From positions 1-39,176 of IMG/VR virus record IMGVR_UViG_3300025087_000189: 39,176 bases of DNA. One strand, 5' to 3'. Below, one piece after another: positions 1 through 5,318 of the stretch (its first letter is position 1; each line of letters begins with the position of its first letter). This stretch comes from a virus. Made by a program: the position numbers and the translations under genes. The notes below the pieces were generated by a model. It was not told where the DNA came from. It saw only the letters and a program-made list of their open reading frames with translations, and searched no databases.

Positions 1-35
1 CATCGTTTCGCCTTGCCTGCCAGAGAGAAACGATG
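1..35. repeat. Terminal snap-back inverted repeat at the left end
   Basis: Bases 1-9 (catcgtttc) are the exact reverse complement of bases 27-35 (gaaacgatg). Bases 1-8 are the only ones at this end that do not match the copy near 39.05 kb, where the replication gene reads on normally. I infer that the first 8 bases are an assembly or amplification fold-back and not phage sequence. A real terminal hairpin is less likely. Confidence 0.6.
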
Positions 36-245
36 CAACGCCAGAGTGATCGCATCCGTCCTCAGCCCAGTCTCGAATGCCATCGTCTTCAACGACAGCT
101 CGTACAACCCGCAGAGGGCGGTGCGCTCATTGGAAAACAGATAGATGAACAAGATTTTTTCGTCTGGAAGCAGGTCTTGGAACCACGGGTCATTCCAGAT
201 TCGCGTGTGTATTTGCCGGAATGTGCCAGCCATCCTGGAGCTCAT
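1..245 (-). CDS. Phage replication initiator (N-terminal part; gene crosses the window join)
   Basis: This is the start of a 275-residue protein whose remainder lies at 38460-39050. The two pieces join in frame (828 nt) when the terminal repeats are merged. The start is an ATG at 245. It has AAGGGAG a few bases upstream and overlaps the TGA of the preceding HNH gene as ATGA, so translation is probably coupled. The N-terminus (MSSRMAGTFRQIHTRIW, then a Leu-rich helical region) is of the kind seen in DnaD/O-like phage replication proteins, with an N-terminal winged helix that would bind the origin. Bases 1-8 do not belong to the gene. Confidence 0.7.
   Translation of the reverse strand, partial: MSSRMAGTFRQIHTRIWNDPWFQDLLPDEKILFIYLFSNERTALCGLYELSLKTMAFETGLRTDAITLALHRFSLAGKAKR
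9..134. repeat. 126-bp direct terminal repeat, left copy
   Basis: Identical to 39051-39176. Because the same replication gene runs through both copies and joins in frame, the repeat most likely marks assembly overlap of a circular or circularly permuted genome. It does not look like a biological terminal repeat. A length of 126 bp is also close to a common assembler word size. Confidence 0.9.
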
Positions 246-601
246 CGCGCTCCCTTTCGGCTATTGCATGATTGGCAGAGAACACGAAGATTCTCCAGCG
301 CGTCTGTTCCGCCTCGGATAACCGGAACGATGTGGTCTATGGTGAGACTTGTCTCACTCCCGCACGTCGCACAAAAGGCCCCGTCTCGCTCTACAACAAG
401 CTTCCTAAGCCTCTTATCGGTTGCACTTCTCCCATCGCGCAAGGGTGGCATTCCCAACAATCGGCGGACCAGTTTCTGCACAAGTCCGCTCTTGCCGTCC
501 AGCTCGCCCGGCATGCCACGATCTAGCGCATGCTCGAGCAAGAACGCCGCGCCCTCGTCGCTCCAGCCGTTCTCGATCAGTACGTCCTCGATAATGCTCA
601 A
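242..601 (-). CDS. HNH endonuclease
   Basis: A 119-residue protein whose C-terminal half is a classic HNH nuclease: CATC, then the DH of the 'LTIDHIVP' motif, an Asn in 'LENLRVLC' and a second CQSC pair for the structural zinc. The roughly 60-residue N-terminal part is helical and unrecognised. I place the start at TTG 601 because AGGAGG lies 5 nt upstream and the TTG overlaps the stop of the 36-residue gene as TTGA. ATG 619 and GTG 628 are in-frame alternatives without a good ribosome site. It sits just upstream of the replication initiator, a usual place for free-standing homing nucleases. A packaging-associated HNH role is possible but the terminase is far away. Confidence 0.85.
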   Translation of the reverse strand: MSIIEDVLIENGWSDEGAAFLLEHALDRGMPGELDGKSGLVQKLVRRLLGMPPLRDGRSATDKRLRKLVVERDGAFCATCGSETSLTIDHIVPVIRGGTDALENLRVLCQSCNSRKGAR

Positions 602-708
602 TTCTCCCTCCTCAGCCATGCCGAACACTTGCCGAAGTGGACCAGCAGCCAGTCAAGCCGCCGGAACAGCGCGGCGCAGATGATGCACTCAAACCAACAT
701 CCTTTCAT
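598..708 (-). CDS. 36-residue Cys-rich amphipathic micro-protein
   Basis: The reading frame starts at ATG 708, which overlaps the stop of the wall-hydrolase gene as ATGA, and ends in a TGA shared with the TTG start of the HNH gene. Both ends are therefore fixed by coupled overlaps, and AAAGG precedes the stretch. The product has four cysteines, a short hydrophobic core (IICAALF ... WLLVHF) and a basic end. It may be a small membrane-associated protein. No family is recognised. The double overlap is the main reason to call it real. Confidence 0.55.
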   Translation of the reverse strand: MKGCWFECIICAALFRRLDWLLVHFGKCSAWLRREN

Positions 709-1526
709 CGCGGGAGCACCGTGTAGCGGGCCACGAAGCGCGCCTCGCTCGGCCATTCGAAGTGGCCGGCCGCGAGAGCCCGCCAGAAGATGTTGTCATC
801 GGGTGATTCATCCCGCCAGATGTTTGCCCGTGGAAAGAATTGCTGATTCTTTAGGCCGCCTTCTCGCTGGCGTCTGCCGATCCCCTCTGTCCACGCGCTA
901 CGGAAGGTCTCGTAGCCGCGTAGCTCCTTCGGGTAATCGGTCATGAGGTCCGCCGCCAAGATCTGCTGCGCCGCCCGGTAGGCGAACTCGAAGCGCGGCA
1001 GGTCTTCGGTAAGCGGGCATAGCATGAGCCGCAGGCCGGCGGTCGGCGGCATCTCGCAAGGGTAAAAGTACCCCATCGCCACCCGCACGACCTCGTACTG
1101 ACAACCGCCGACGCATAGCGCTTCACGGTGAATGGATGTCGGCGGCCCCCAGCGGCCCGGATCATTGTTCCAGCCGCTATAGGCGCCAGCGTTCTTGTAC
1201 CCGAGCTCGGCGGTCAGCCGCAGATTCCACATGATGAAGATCTGATCGCTGGGTGACGAGGGAGATTCGCCCAGGGCGATCCGGGCCAAGACAAGCGCCT
1301 CCGGTTCGGCCAGCAGGCACTCGTTCATGTTGTGGCCACAGCGAAAGACATCCTCAATGCGAAAGAGCTCTACAAGCTCTGACCCGATGATCTCCGGCAC
1401 GAGGGATACAGCCGTAGGCGTCGGTGCTGGCGTTGCAGTGCTTGCCTCATTGACCGCGGCGGGCGGGTCAGGGAACAGCATCACCATCGCCAAGGCAAAG
1501 AGGACTGCGTATCTAGTGCCGCGCAA
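705..1526 (-). CDS. Secreted SleB-like cell-wall hydrolase candidate
   Basis: A 273-residue protein with a signal-peptide-like N-terminus (basic MRGTR, a hydrophobic run to about residue 18, then a Pro/Thr/Ala-rich linker at 20-45). The middle resembles the Hydrolase_2 (SleB) fold: 'LARIALGES' with a candidate catalytic Glu87, a 'QYEVV' motif at about 143 in the position of the family's QFS motif, and an 'AYRAAQQIL' helix at about 182-190. It would cleave peptidoglycan during lysis or infection. The start is TTG 1526, overlapping the previous gene by 14 nt. ATGs inside the signal sequence are too late. The family match is from motifs only, so the function is moderately certain. Confidence 0.6.
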   Translation of the reverse strand: MRGTRYAVLFALAMVMLFPDPPAAVNEASTATPAPTPTAVSLVPEIIGSELVELFRIEDVFRCGHNMNECLLAEPEALVLARIALGESPSSPSDQIFIMWNLRLTAELGYKNAGAYSGWNNDPGRWGPPTSIHREALCVGGCQYEVVRVAMGYFYPCEMPPTAGLRLMLCPLTEDLPRFEFAYRAAQQILAADLMTDYPKELRGYETFRSAWTEGIGRRQREGGLKNQQFFPRANIWRDESPDDNIFWRALAAGHFEWPSEARFVARYTVLPR

Positions 1527-1608
1527 CGAGCCCCCAGATACCCAGGGCGCACGCCAGAAGAAGCGCGATGAGCACGAGAGTTTCCGCCAGGTCCTGAAGA
1601 GTCGTCAT
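1513..1608 (-). CDS. 31-residue single-pass membrane micro-protein
   Basis: ATG 1608 is preceded by GGAG at a 7-nt spacing and the frame ends at TAG 1513. The product begins MTTLQ and is almost entirely one transmembrane helix (LVLIALLLACALGIWGLV). It overlaps the hydrolase gene downstream. The start region, including the MTTL(Q) codons, is a duplicate of that of the 175-residue gene at 1650-2177. By position it could be a holin, antiholin or spanin-type accessory, but nothing in the sequence proves this. Confidence 0.6.
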   Translation of the reverse strand: MTTLQDLAETLVLIALLLACALGIWGLVARH

Positions 1609-1646
1609 CGTTGGGCTCCGATCAGCATGGCCGCCAGCAAGCCGAG
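1595..1646. repeat. 52-bp imperfect direct repeat, copy B
   Basis: Aligns without gaps to 2164-2215 with 43 of 52 bases identical. Conserved blocks are the start region of an MTTLQ gene (tgaagagtcgtcatcg), the ribosome-site region and the end of an upstream frame reading ...LLAxMLIG. Here that upstream frame is only a relic behind the stop at 1650. It is evidence of an old tandem duplication of a gene-gene boundary. Confidence 0.8.
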
Positions 1647-1649
1647 CGG

Positions 1650-2177
1650 TTATGGCAGCACCCCCACGCAGGAGTAGCGCATGGCAATGTTGTAGTGGAG
1701 CTGAGCGAAGTCATAGTCCTGAGGTCCCAGCCGGGCCATGTACTCGGCAACAGCGCCCAACTGATTCAGCCGCTGCCAACATTCAGTCCCCTCTTGGGGA
1801 ATCAGATCCCAGGGAAAGTCAGTATAGGGAGCGTGTCCCCCCAGATCTCCCAGGATGGCATCCGCTTGGCTGGTGACCTCGTATCTGCATTCTTCCACGG
1901 CCAGCAGACTATCCTTCGGACAGGTATGCCATTGCTCGATGGCATTGTGCAGCCGGGCAGCCAGGGCGGTGGTCCAACTGTCGGGCAACCGCTCCGCAGT
2001 AGGCAGGGCTTCACAGTAATCTGGTCCATCGGCAATCACATACTGCCAGCCTTCGCCACATTCTTTAGGAACCATAGCCTTCAAGTTCAAGCCAATGGTT
2101 TGGGCGATCAAGAACAGGGACACGATCAGAGCAATGCCGAAGAAGCCGATAGCGATCTTTTGTTGAAGAGTCGTCAT
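1650..2177 (-). CDS. Signal-anchored protein with six-cysteine exported domain
   Basis: A 175-residue protein starting MTTLQQK, with GGAGG 6 nt before ATG 2177. One transmembrane helix spans about residues 8-28. The rest is likely outside the inner membrane and carries six cysteines (KEC, DYC, HTC, EEC, TEC, YSC), suggesting disulfides. Nothing homologous is recognised. It sits among micro membrane proteins and just upstream of a wall hydrolase, so a role in lysis or in altering the host envelope is the simplest inference. A longer in-frame reading upstream lacks a ribosome site and crosses the previous gene. Confidence 0.65.
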   Translation of the reverse strand: MTTLQQKIAIGFFGIALIVSLFLIAQTIGLNLKAMVPKECGEGWQYVIADGPDYCEALPTAERLPDSWTTALAARLHNAIEQWHTCPKDSLLAVEECRYEVTSQADAILGDLGGHAPYTDFPWDLIPQEGTECWQRLNQLGAVAEYMARLGPQDYDFAQLHYNIAMRYSCVGVLP

Positions 2178-2215
2178 CGCTAACCTCCGATCAGCATCCT
2201 CGCCAGCAAGGCGAG
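2164..2215. repeat. 52-bp imperfect direct repeat, copy A
   Basis: Partner of 1595-1646. In this copy the upstream frame is intact: it is the C-terminus (LLARMLIGG) of the 52-residue membrane protein at 2180-2338, followed directly by the 175-residue gene. Confidence 0.8.
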
Positions 2216-2338
2216 AACCGTCAGCGCAAATCCCCAGGCCACGAGTGCCACGACGCGCCAGAAGATAGCCGTGACGCAACGTCGTTGCCATCGTGTCTGT
2301 TCCTCGAGGCGCAGCAGGGCTTCAGGGTCGTCGGTCAT
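2180..2338 (-). CDS. 52-residue membrane micro-protein
   Basis: ATG 2338 overlaps the stop of the 32-residue gene as ATGA, and the frame ends at TAG 2180, just before the next ribosome site. The N-terminal half is charged and helical (MTDDPEALLRLEEQTRWQRR). The C-terminal half is one long hydrophobic helix (VVALVAWGFALTVLALLARML). A single-pass protein with a cytoplasmic charged head is expected. A longer upstream reading of this frame covers the neighbouring genes in the wrong frame and is rejected. No family is recognised. Confidence 0.6.
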   Translation of the reverse strand: MTDDPEALLRLEEQTRWQRRCVTAIFWRVVALVAWGFALTVLALLARMLIGG

Positions 2339-2433
2339 GGCATAACTGCCCGCCATGCCGCAAGTGCCGGCAGCAGCCCGATGATGACGAAGCCCGTCAA
2401 GAGAACGTAGAGAAGACGACGTGGCCATTTCAT
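2335..2433 (-). CDS. 32-residue membrane micro-protein
   Basis: GGGAG lies 6 nt upstream of ATG 2433. The start overlaps the TGA of the AP2-HNH gene as ATGA, and the stop overlaps the next start as ATGA. The product is a basic N-terminus (MKWPRR) followed by a hydrophobic helix (LLYVLLTGFVIIGLLPALAAW), either a signal anchor or a small holin-like protein. It is too short for normal gene callers. Confidence 0.6.
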   Translation of the reverse strand: MKWPRRLLYVLLTGFVIIGLLPALAAWRAVMP

Positions 2434-2942
2434 GGGTATCTCCCTTCCAAGAGACCAAGGGAACGATTTGTCCTAGCGAACGCGCCAAAATGTTCTATAG
2501 CCGCCGCGTCATAGGCCCTCGCGGCCTCGATGGCCGTTGTGAAATACCCAATAGTCACTTTGCGATCATCAAGCACTATCTCGGCTTTCCAACGACGAGG
2601 CAGAAGCTTGCGGATTAGGTGCACGCCCTTTAGGCGGATCTTGTTGTCTCGCCGCAATTTCTGGTTGCGAATATTCTCCCGATGGGTACAGAGGCGCAGA
2701 TTCTGCTTACGATTGTCGAGCGAATTCCCATTGGCATGATCGATCTCTTCGCCAACCTTGGCCGCCAAAAGGAGACGATGCATATAGATCGTTCTCTTCT
2801 TGGCACCATAGCCCTCCGTTCGAGCGGCGTACCAAGAGCCTCCCTTGGAGAATGCAAACCATTTCTTGCTGGCGAGAATCTCCAAATCTTCCTTATCGAC
2901 AATGGCCATGAGCCCGCGAGTTAGAGCAAGCGTTACGCTCAT
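2430..2942 (-). CDS. HNH homing endonuclease with AP2 DNA-binding domain
   Basis: A 170-residue protein. Residues about 50-95 form an HNH nuclease ('YMHRLLL', 'EIDHANGNSLDNRKQNLRL', then Asn in 'RENIRN'). Residues about 103-160 form an AP2/ERF-like domain ('KGVH', 'RWKAEIVLDDRKVTIGYF', 'AARAYDAAAIEHFG') that would recognise the target site. This order is typical of mobile free-standing homing endonucleases. Start and stop both overlap neighbouring genes as ATGA, so it is seated in the operon and does not break it. The coding region looks more AT-rich than its neighbours, in keeping with transfer. Confidence 0.93.
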   Translation of the reverse strand: MSVTLALTRGLMAIVDKEDLEILASKKWFAFSKGGSWYAARTEGYGAKKRTIYMHRLLLAAKVGEEIDHANGNSLDNRKQNLRLCTHRENIRNQKLRRDNKIRLKGVHLIRKLLPRRWKAEIVLDDRKVTIGYFTTAIEAARAYDAAAIEHFGAFARTNRSLGLLEGRYP

Positions 2943-3325
2943 ATAGGACCTCCGTCAGGGAAAAGCCGACCGGCCATCACCCTTTCCTCTTCCAGGTGCT
3001 GCAGCAACCGCGTCCGGTTCTGGATCTTGGCGCTCGTCGCCTGGATGCGGCTGTAGTCCTCCGCGTTCGCAGCGCGGATCTCGTCTTCCGTCTCACTCCA
3101 CCAATAGCCGGCGCTCTCTGAACTGGAGCAGATGTACCCGCCCTCAGGATGACTCGCCCGCAGGTTCTCCAGCGCCTTGCGCACCTGGCGATCGCCGATG
3201 TCGAAGCCCATCGTCGTCATGGCCCACACGAGCTGGCCGCGGGTGATCGCCTGGCCCAAGCCGCGGTGCTTGGCCTTGAGGTAGGCCAGGAGTGTTTCTT
3301 CGAGAGTGCGGAGGATTTCAGCCAT
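2939..3325 (-). CDS. Winged-helix-like DNA-binding protein
   Basis: A 128-residue protein. The N-terminal 60 residues ('LAYLKAKHRGLGQAITRGQLVWAMTTMGFDIGDRQVRKALENLRASHPEGGYICSS', read in parts) have the helix spacing and the 'RQVRKALENL' recognition-type helix of a winged helix domain seen in many phage proteins. The C-terminal half is charged and helical. It probably binds DNA and may regulate the leftward operon. The stop overlaps the AP2-HNH start as ATGA. The family assignment is from pattern only. Confidence 0.6.
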   Translation of the reverse strand: MAEILRTLEETLLAYLKAKHRGLGQAITRGQLVWAMTTMGFDIGDRQVRKALENLRASHPEGGYICSSSESAGYWWSETEDEIRAANAEDYSRIQATSAKIQNRTRLLQHLEEERVMAGRLFPDGGPI

Positions 3326-3356
3326 GCCGGGTCGGGTTCAACTTCACCCTCTGGGA

Positions 3357-3512
3357 TCACCCGCGCGCAGCACGCGCACCGGCCCCGTCCCCGCTACGCT
3401 TGACTCTGGGGGCTGCAGGTTGCTCCGGGTCGTACCGCCCTTGGCGGATCTCGCCCATGATGCGGTGGTGGTCGTTCAGGCGGGCCTCGATGATGAGCAG
3501 GTCGTCACGCAC
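3357..3512 (-). CDS. Coiled-coil C-terminal piece of a small membrane protein (possible frameshift)
   Basis: A 51-residue frame read from GTG 3512 (VRDDLLIIEARLNDHHRIMGEI..., Pro/Gly-rich end). It has the heptad look of a coiled coil but no clear ribosome site. It overlaps the 3' end of the 61-residue membrane protein in another frame. If the dinucleotide TG in the GTGTG at that point were absent, the two would read as one ~100-residue protein with an N-terminal membrane helix and C-terminal coiled coil. It could equally be a separate overlapping gene. Confidence 0.4.
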   Translation of the reverse strand: MRDDLLIIEARLNDHHRIMGEIRQGRYDPEQPAAPRVKRSGDGAGARAARG

Positions 3513-3661
3513 ACCGCGGATAGATCGTCCATCCCGGCGCGCACCTTGTAGGGCAGATGGTTGCTGCGCTCGACGTCGATCAATGCCTGATGAAGACGGC
3601 CAGCGATGTAGGCAGTCACAAGTGCGAGGAGAACAAGGCCGGCAACGAATAGGTCGGTCAT
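3476..3661 (-). CDS. 61-residue membrane protein (N-terminal helix)
   Basis: ATG 3661 has GGAG at 7 nt and overlaps the stop of the 37-residue gene as ATGA. The protein has a membrane helix (FVAGLVLLALVTAYIAG) followed by a short polar, helical region. The last 12 residues (CVTTCSSSRPA) look unlike a natural end, whereas the overlapping frame continues the coiled coil (see 3357-3512). It may be a truncated form or the first half of a frameshifted gene. The transmembrane-then-coiled-coil layout would suit a lysis accessory. Confidence 0.55.
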   Translation of the reverse strand: MTDLFVAGLVLLALVTAYIAGRLHQALIDVERSNHLPYKVRAGMDDLSAVCVTTCSSSRPA

Positions 3662-3771
3662 CGGATGACTCCATGCAGGCTGAGCCACAAGAGGACGGCG
3701 AGGACGATCATAGCGATCGCCATCCAGAACAGCGCGGCGGCCAACTGACTGGGACGCAACTTCTTCGACAT
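3658..3771 (-). CDS. 37-residue membrane micro-protein
   Basis: GGAGG lies 8 nt upstream of ATG 3771, and the stop overlaps the next start as ATGA. The sequence is MSKKLRPSQLAAALFW then a hydrophobic stretch (MAIAMIVLAVLLWLSL) and a short polar end: one membrane helix with a positive N-terminus. No family is recognised. It is one of at least six such proteins in this arm. Confidence 0.6.
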   Translation of the reverse strand: MSKKLRPSQLAAALFWMAIAMIVLAVLLWLSLHGVIR

Positions 3772-3827
3772 GATTCGGCCCTCCCAAATCTGTGACACGT
3801 ATGCGTTTCCGTGAAAAGATCTCCTTC

Positions 3828-3866
3828 GAGGGGCCGGCAGCTCGCCCTTCTAGCCACCGGCCCCTC
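3828..3866. terminator. 10-bp stem hairpin between GIY-YIG gene and membrane genes
   Basis: Perfect inverted repeat gaggggccgg (3828-3837) and ccggcccctc (3857-3866) with a 19-nt loop, in the gap downstream of the GIY-YIG gene. A TTTT lies about 10 nt past the stem on the minus strand, so it is not a textbook terminator. It may partly stop or process the leftward transcript. Confidence 0.5.
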
Positions 3867-3918
3867 ACCCGAGGAGGAGAGGAGAACGATTCGCCAATCG
3901 TCCGCCCCGGATGGGAGA

Positions 3919-4584
3919 TCAAGCAATTGATCGTCCATCCGTGATGGGCGATGCCGCCGAGAGACACAAGGGGCAGGATTCGGAATGCAACCCTCTACGG
4001 ATATGCCACCGAAGATGATTTGTAGACATCGCAGCCCTACGGCCAAACCGAGAGAGCTCAGAGTGGGGCGCACTGCCAACACCCGCCGCGTAGCCAGTCT
4101 TGGCCCACTTGCGGCCCCACTCGATGATTTCTTTGGGCCCCCGCTCCGCGTTGACAATGATTGCGCCACGCCGGCCGTTCTCCCGTCGCTGCTCCGGAGT
4201 TCTCTCCGAGTTGGCCTTCTTGAGGACGGGCACCCCATATCTGTGGGCTGTCTCGCTCCGCTTGGCCTGCGAGAGACCAAGCAGCGAGCTAGTGCAGTTG
4301 AGGTTGATGTTCAATGGTCTCCATCCCCGATTCGTGTAGCAACGAAGGACATGGGCCTCGGCTTTCGGCCAATCTCTATGTCGATATTGGAAGAGCACCT
4401 TCGACGTCGGCAATGGGGCTCCAAAGAGCCGACAAAGATGAACATATCGGCCGACCCGCTTCACGCCCCATCTCTCGTTCATGTGCTGACGGAATCGCAA
4501 GGCCGGATTCCAAGACGCGCCGACATACACGTAGCGACGGCCTTCCAAGCAATAAACCCAATGGTCTTTTTCGGTCTCGCTCAT
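3919..4584 (-). CDS. GIY-YIG homing endonuclease with C-terminal RWH/CPxC module
   Basis: A 221-residue protein. The N-terminus 'HWVYCLEGRRYVYVGASWNPALRFRQHM' is a GIY-YIG nuclease core: VYC and YVYVGAS take the GIY and YIG places, with an Arg in the following helix. The middle has a basic stretch ('KANSERTPEQRRENGRRGA') like the NUMOD DNA-binding motifs of homing enzymes. Residues about 187-207 ('NHLRWHIRRGL ... CPLC') recur in the HNH protein at 6991-7638. ATG 4584 has a GAGGAA ribosome site. It is separated from the repressor gene by a large inverted repeat. Confidence 0.88.
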   Translation of the reverse strand: MSETEKDHWVYCLEGRRYVYVGASWNPALRFRQHMNERWGVKRVGRYVHLCRLFGAPLPTSKVLFQYRHRDWPKAEAHVLRCYTNRGWRPLNINLNCTSSLLGLSQAKRSETAHRYGVPVLKKANSERTPEQRRENGRRGAIIVNAERGPKEIIEWGRKWAKTGYAAGVGSAPHSELSRFGRRAAMSTNHLRWHIRRGLHSESCPLCLSAASPITDGRSIA

Positions 4585-4595
4585 TTCTTCCTCTC

Positions 4596-4670
4596 CGTTC
4601 AGCCGATGAGACAGTGAGGGAGCAGAGCGGCTAGGGGGATGCCGACCCTGAGGGCCTCATCGGCTGAACG
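4596..4670. repeat. 15-bp perfect inverted repeat with 45-nt spacer
   Basis: cgttcagccgatgag (4596-4610) and its exact complement (4656-4670). With a 2x2 internal mismatch the pairing extends to 4589-4593 and 4673-4677 and so takes in the ribosome sites of both flanking genes (GIY-YIG to the left, a 30-residue + gene to the right). It may be an operator, a 5'-leader hairpin on both transcripts, or a replication or recombination site. Confidence 0.75.
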
Positions 4671-4682
4671 CGGAGGACGAAG

Positions 4683-4775
4683 ATGCTTGAGCAGATTGAT
4701 CGGCCGGGCTACGCGACTTATCTCGCAGTCCTGGCTTGCGCCTTTGTGCTCATCAGGAAGATCGGCTCCGAATGA
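4683..4775 (+). CDS. 30-residue membrane micro-protein, divergent from the GIY-YIG gene
   Basis: ATG 4683 has GGAGG at 6 nt. The product starts MLEQIDRPGYATYL and has a short hydrophobic helix (LAVLACAFVLI) before a charged end. It is the only + strand gene left of the early promoter and no convincing promoter is visible for it. The ribosome site is the best evidence, and part of it lies in the arm of the inverted repeat. Confidence 0.45.
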   Translation: MLEQIDRPGYATYLAVLACAFVLIRKIGSE

Positions 4776-4811
4776 TGGCATGACGTAGGCGCCCTCGCTC
4801 CTACTTCTGCT

Positions 4812-4843
4812 CCCGGCCTTCTCCCTCGACGTTGAGGGCCGGG
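4812..4843. terminator. Compound hairpin downstream of the repressor gene
   Basis: Outer stem cccgg/ccggg (4812-4816, 4839-4843) encloses an inner stem ccctc-gacgtt-gaggg (4823-4838). It lies just past the stop of the minus-strand repressor and could weaken read-through into the GIY-YIG gene. No U-tract follows, so it is a weak call. Apart from this and the 30-residue + gene, I see nothing in 4776-4913. Confidence 0.4.
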
Positions 4844-4913
4844 ATCGGCTTGCTGTAGTCTAGCGGCCGGCGAAGCCACTCGTCATCACTCCGGCGGGTG
4901 GTTTTGCGTTCCC

Positions 4914-5168
4914 CTAGCCGCTCTCCTCATCATCGGCAAACAAGGCCTCCATCGGCACTTCGAAGACGTCCCTCAAGATGTCGAGGGTCGTGAACTCGAT
5001 GCCCTTGGAATCCCCGTCCGCCAAACGATAGGCCGTGCGAACCGCGAGGATATGGCCCTTGCGCGCAGCCTCGCGCACAAGATCCATCGGCTTCCACTTG
5101 CGGTCCTGGAGCAGCTCGGGAACGCGGAGGCGCGTTCCTGGAGCCACGGCCACTCTCCCTCTTTGCAT
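4914..5168 (-). CDS. Cro/CI-type (XRE family) transcriptional regulator
   Basis: An 84-residue protein made almost wholly of one helix-turn-helix domain ('VPELLQDRKWKPMDLVREA ... AYRLADGDSKGIEFTTLDILRDVFEVPMEALF'). The closing 'L..L...F.V....LF' pattern is typical of XRE/HTH_26 regulators. It lacks the C-terminal dimer/protease domain of lambda CI, so it would act as a short Cro-like switch protein. ATG 5168 falls at about the predicted transcription start of a TTGACA/TAGGAT promoter, so the mRNA may be leaderless, as lambda cI is from PRM. It is the first gene leftward from the divergent control region and probably binds the dyad at 5196-5228. Confidence 0.85.
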   Translation of the reverse strand: MQRGRVAVAPGTRLRVPELLQDRKWKPMDLVREAARKGHILAVRTAYRLADGDSKGIEFTTLDILRDVFEVPMEALFADDEESG

Positions 5169-5174
5169 GACGCC

Positions 5175-5204
5175 ATCCTAGCACGACAGAAGTCCGCTTG
5201 TCAA
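5175..5204 (-). promoter_or_regulatory. Leftward promoter (PL-like) for the repressor operon
   Basis: On the minus strand TTGACA (5204-5199), an 18-nt spacer, then TAGGAT (5180-5175). The predicted start is about 5168, the A of the repressor ATG. The -35 box is one arm of the operator dyad, so a protein bound there would block it. Confidence 0.75.
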
Positions 5205-5228
5205 GGAGGAAACTCCCACTTGACAAGC
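5196..5228. promoter_or_regulatory. Operator dyad overlapping both divergent -35 boxes
   Basis: gcttgtcaa (5196-5204) and ttgacaagc (5220-5228) form a perfect 9-bp inverted repeat with a 15-nt spacer. Each arm holds the -35 hexamer of one of the divergent promoters. This is the expected layout for a regulator that controls both directions at once. The binding protein is inferred to be the adjacent HTH protein. Confidence 0.75.
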
Positions 5229-5248
5229 ATGCCGTGCAGGAGTATCCT
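5220..5248 (+). promoter_or_regulatory. Rightward early promoter (PR-like)
   Basis: TTGACA (5220-5225), a 17-nt spacer, TATCCT (5243-5248). The predicted transcript starts near 5255 and gives about a 64-nt leader before ATG 5319. It would drive the + operon 5319-9041. Confidence 0.75.
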
Positions 5249-5318
5249 ATAGGCGCAGTCCGAAATCCCCCCTGGAGAGCATAGAACAGACGTGCGGGGG
5301 AGCTACAGTGAGGGAGCC

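Noticed and set aside
9-134. True direct terminal repeats of a linear genome
   Set aside because: A gene runs through the repeat in frame when the ends are merged, and the length suits assembler overlap. Physical ends would not normally fall inside a replication gene.
33-683. Long + strand frame of 216 codons
   Set aside because: It lies opposite the initiator and HNH genes, is Arg/Ser/Pro-rich without any domain, and has no ribosome site.
3476-3967. 163-codon minus frame
   Set aside because: The part above 3661 covers a hairpin region and the 37-residue membrane gene in the wrong frame. The real start is ATG 3661 with GGAG.
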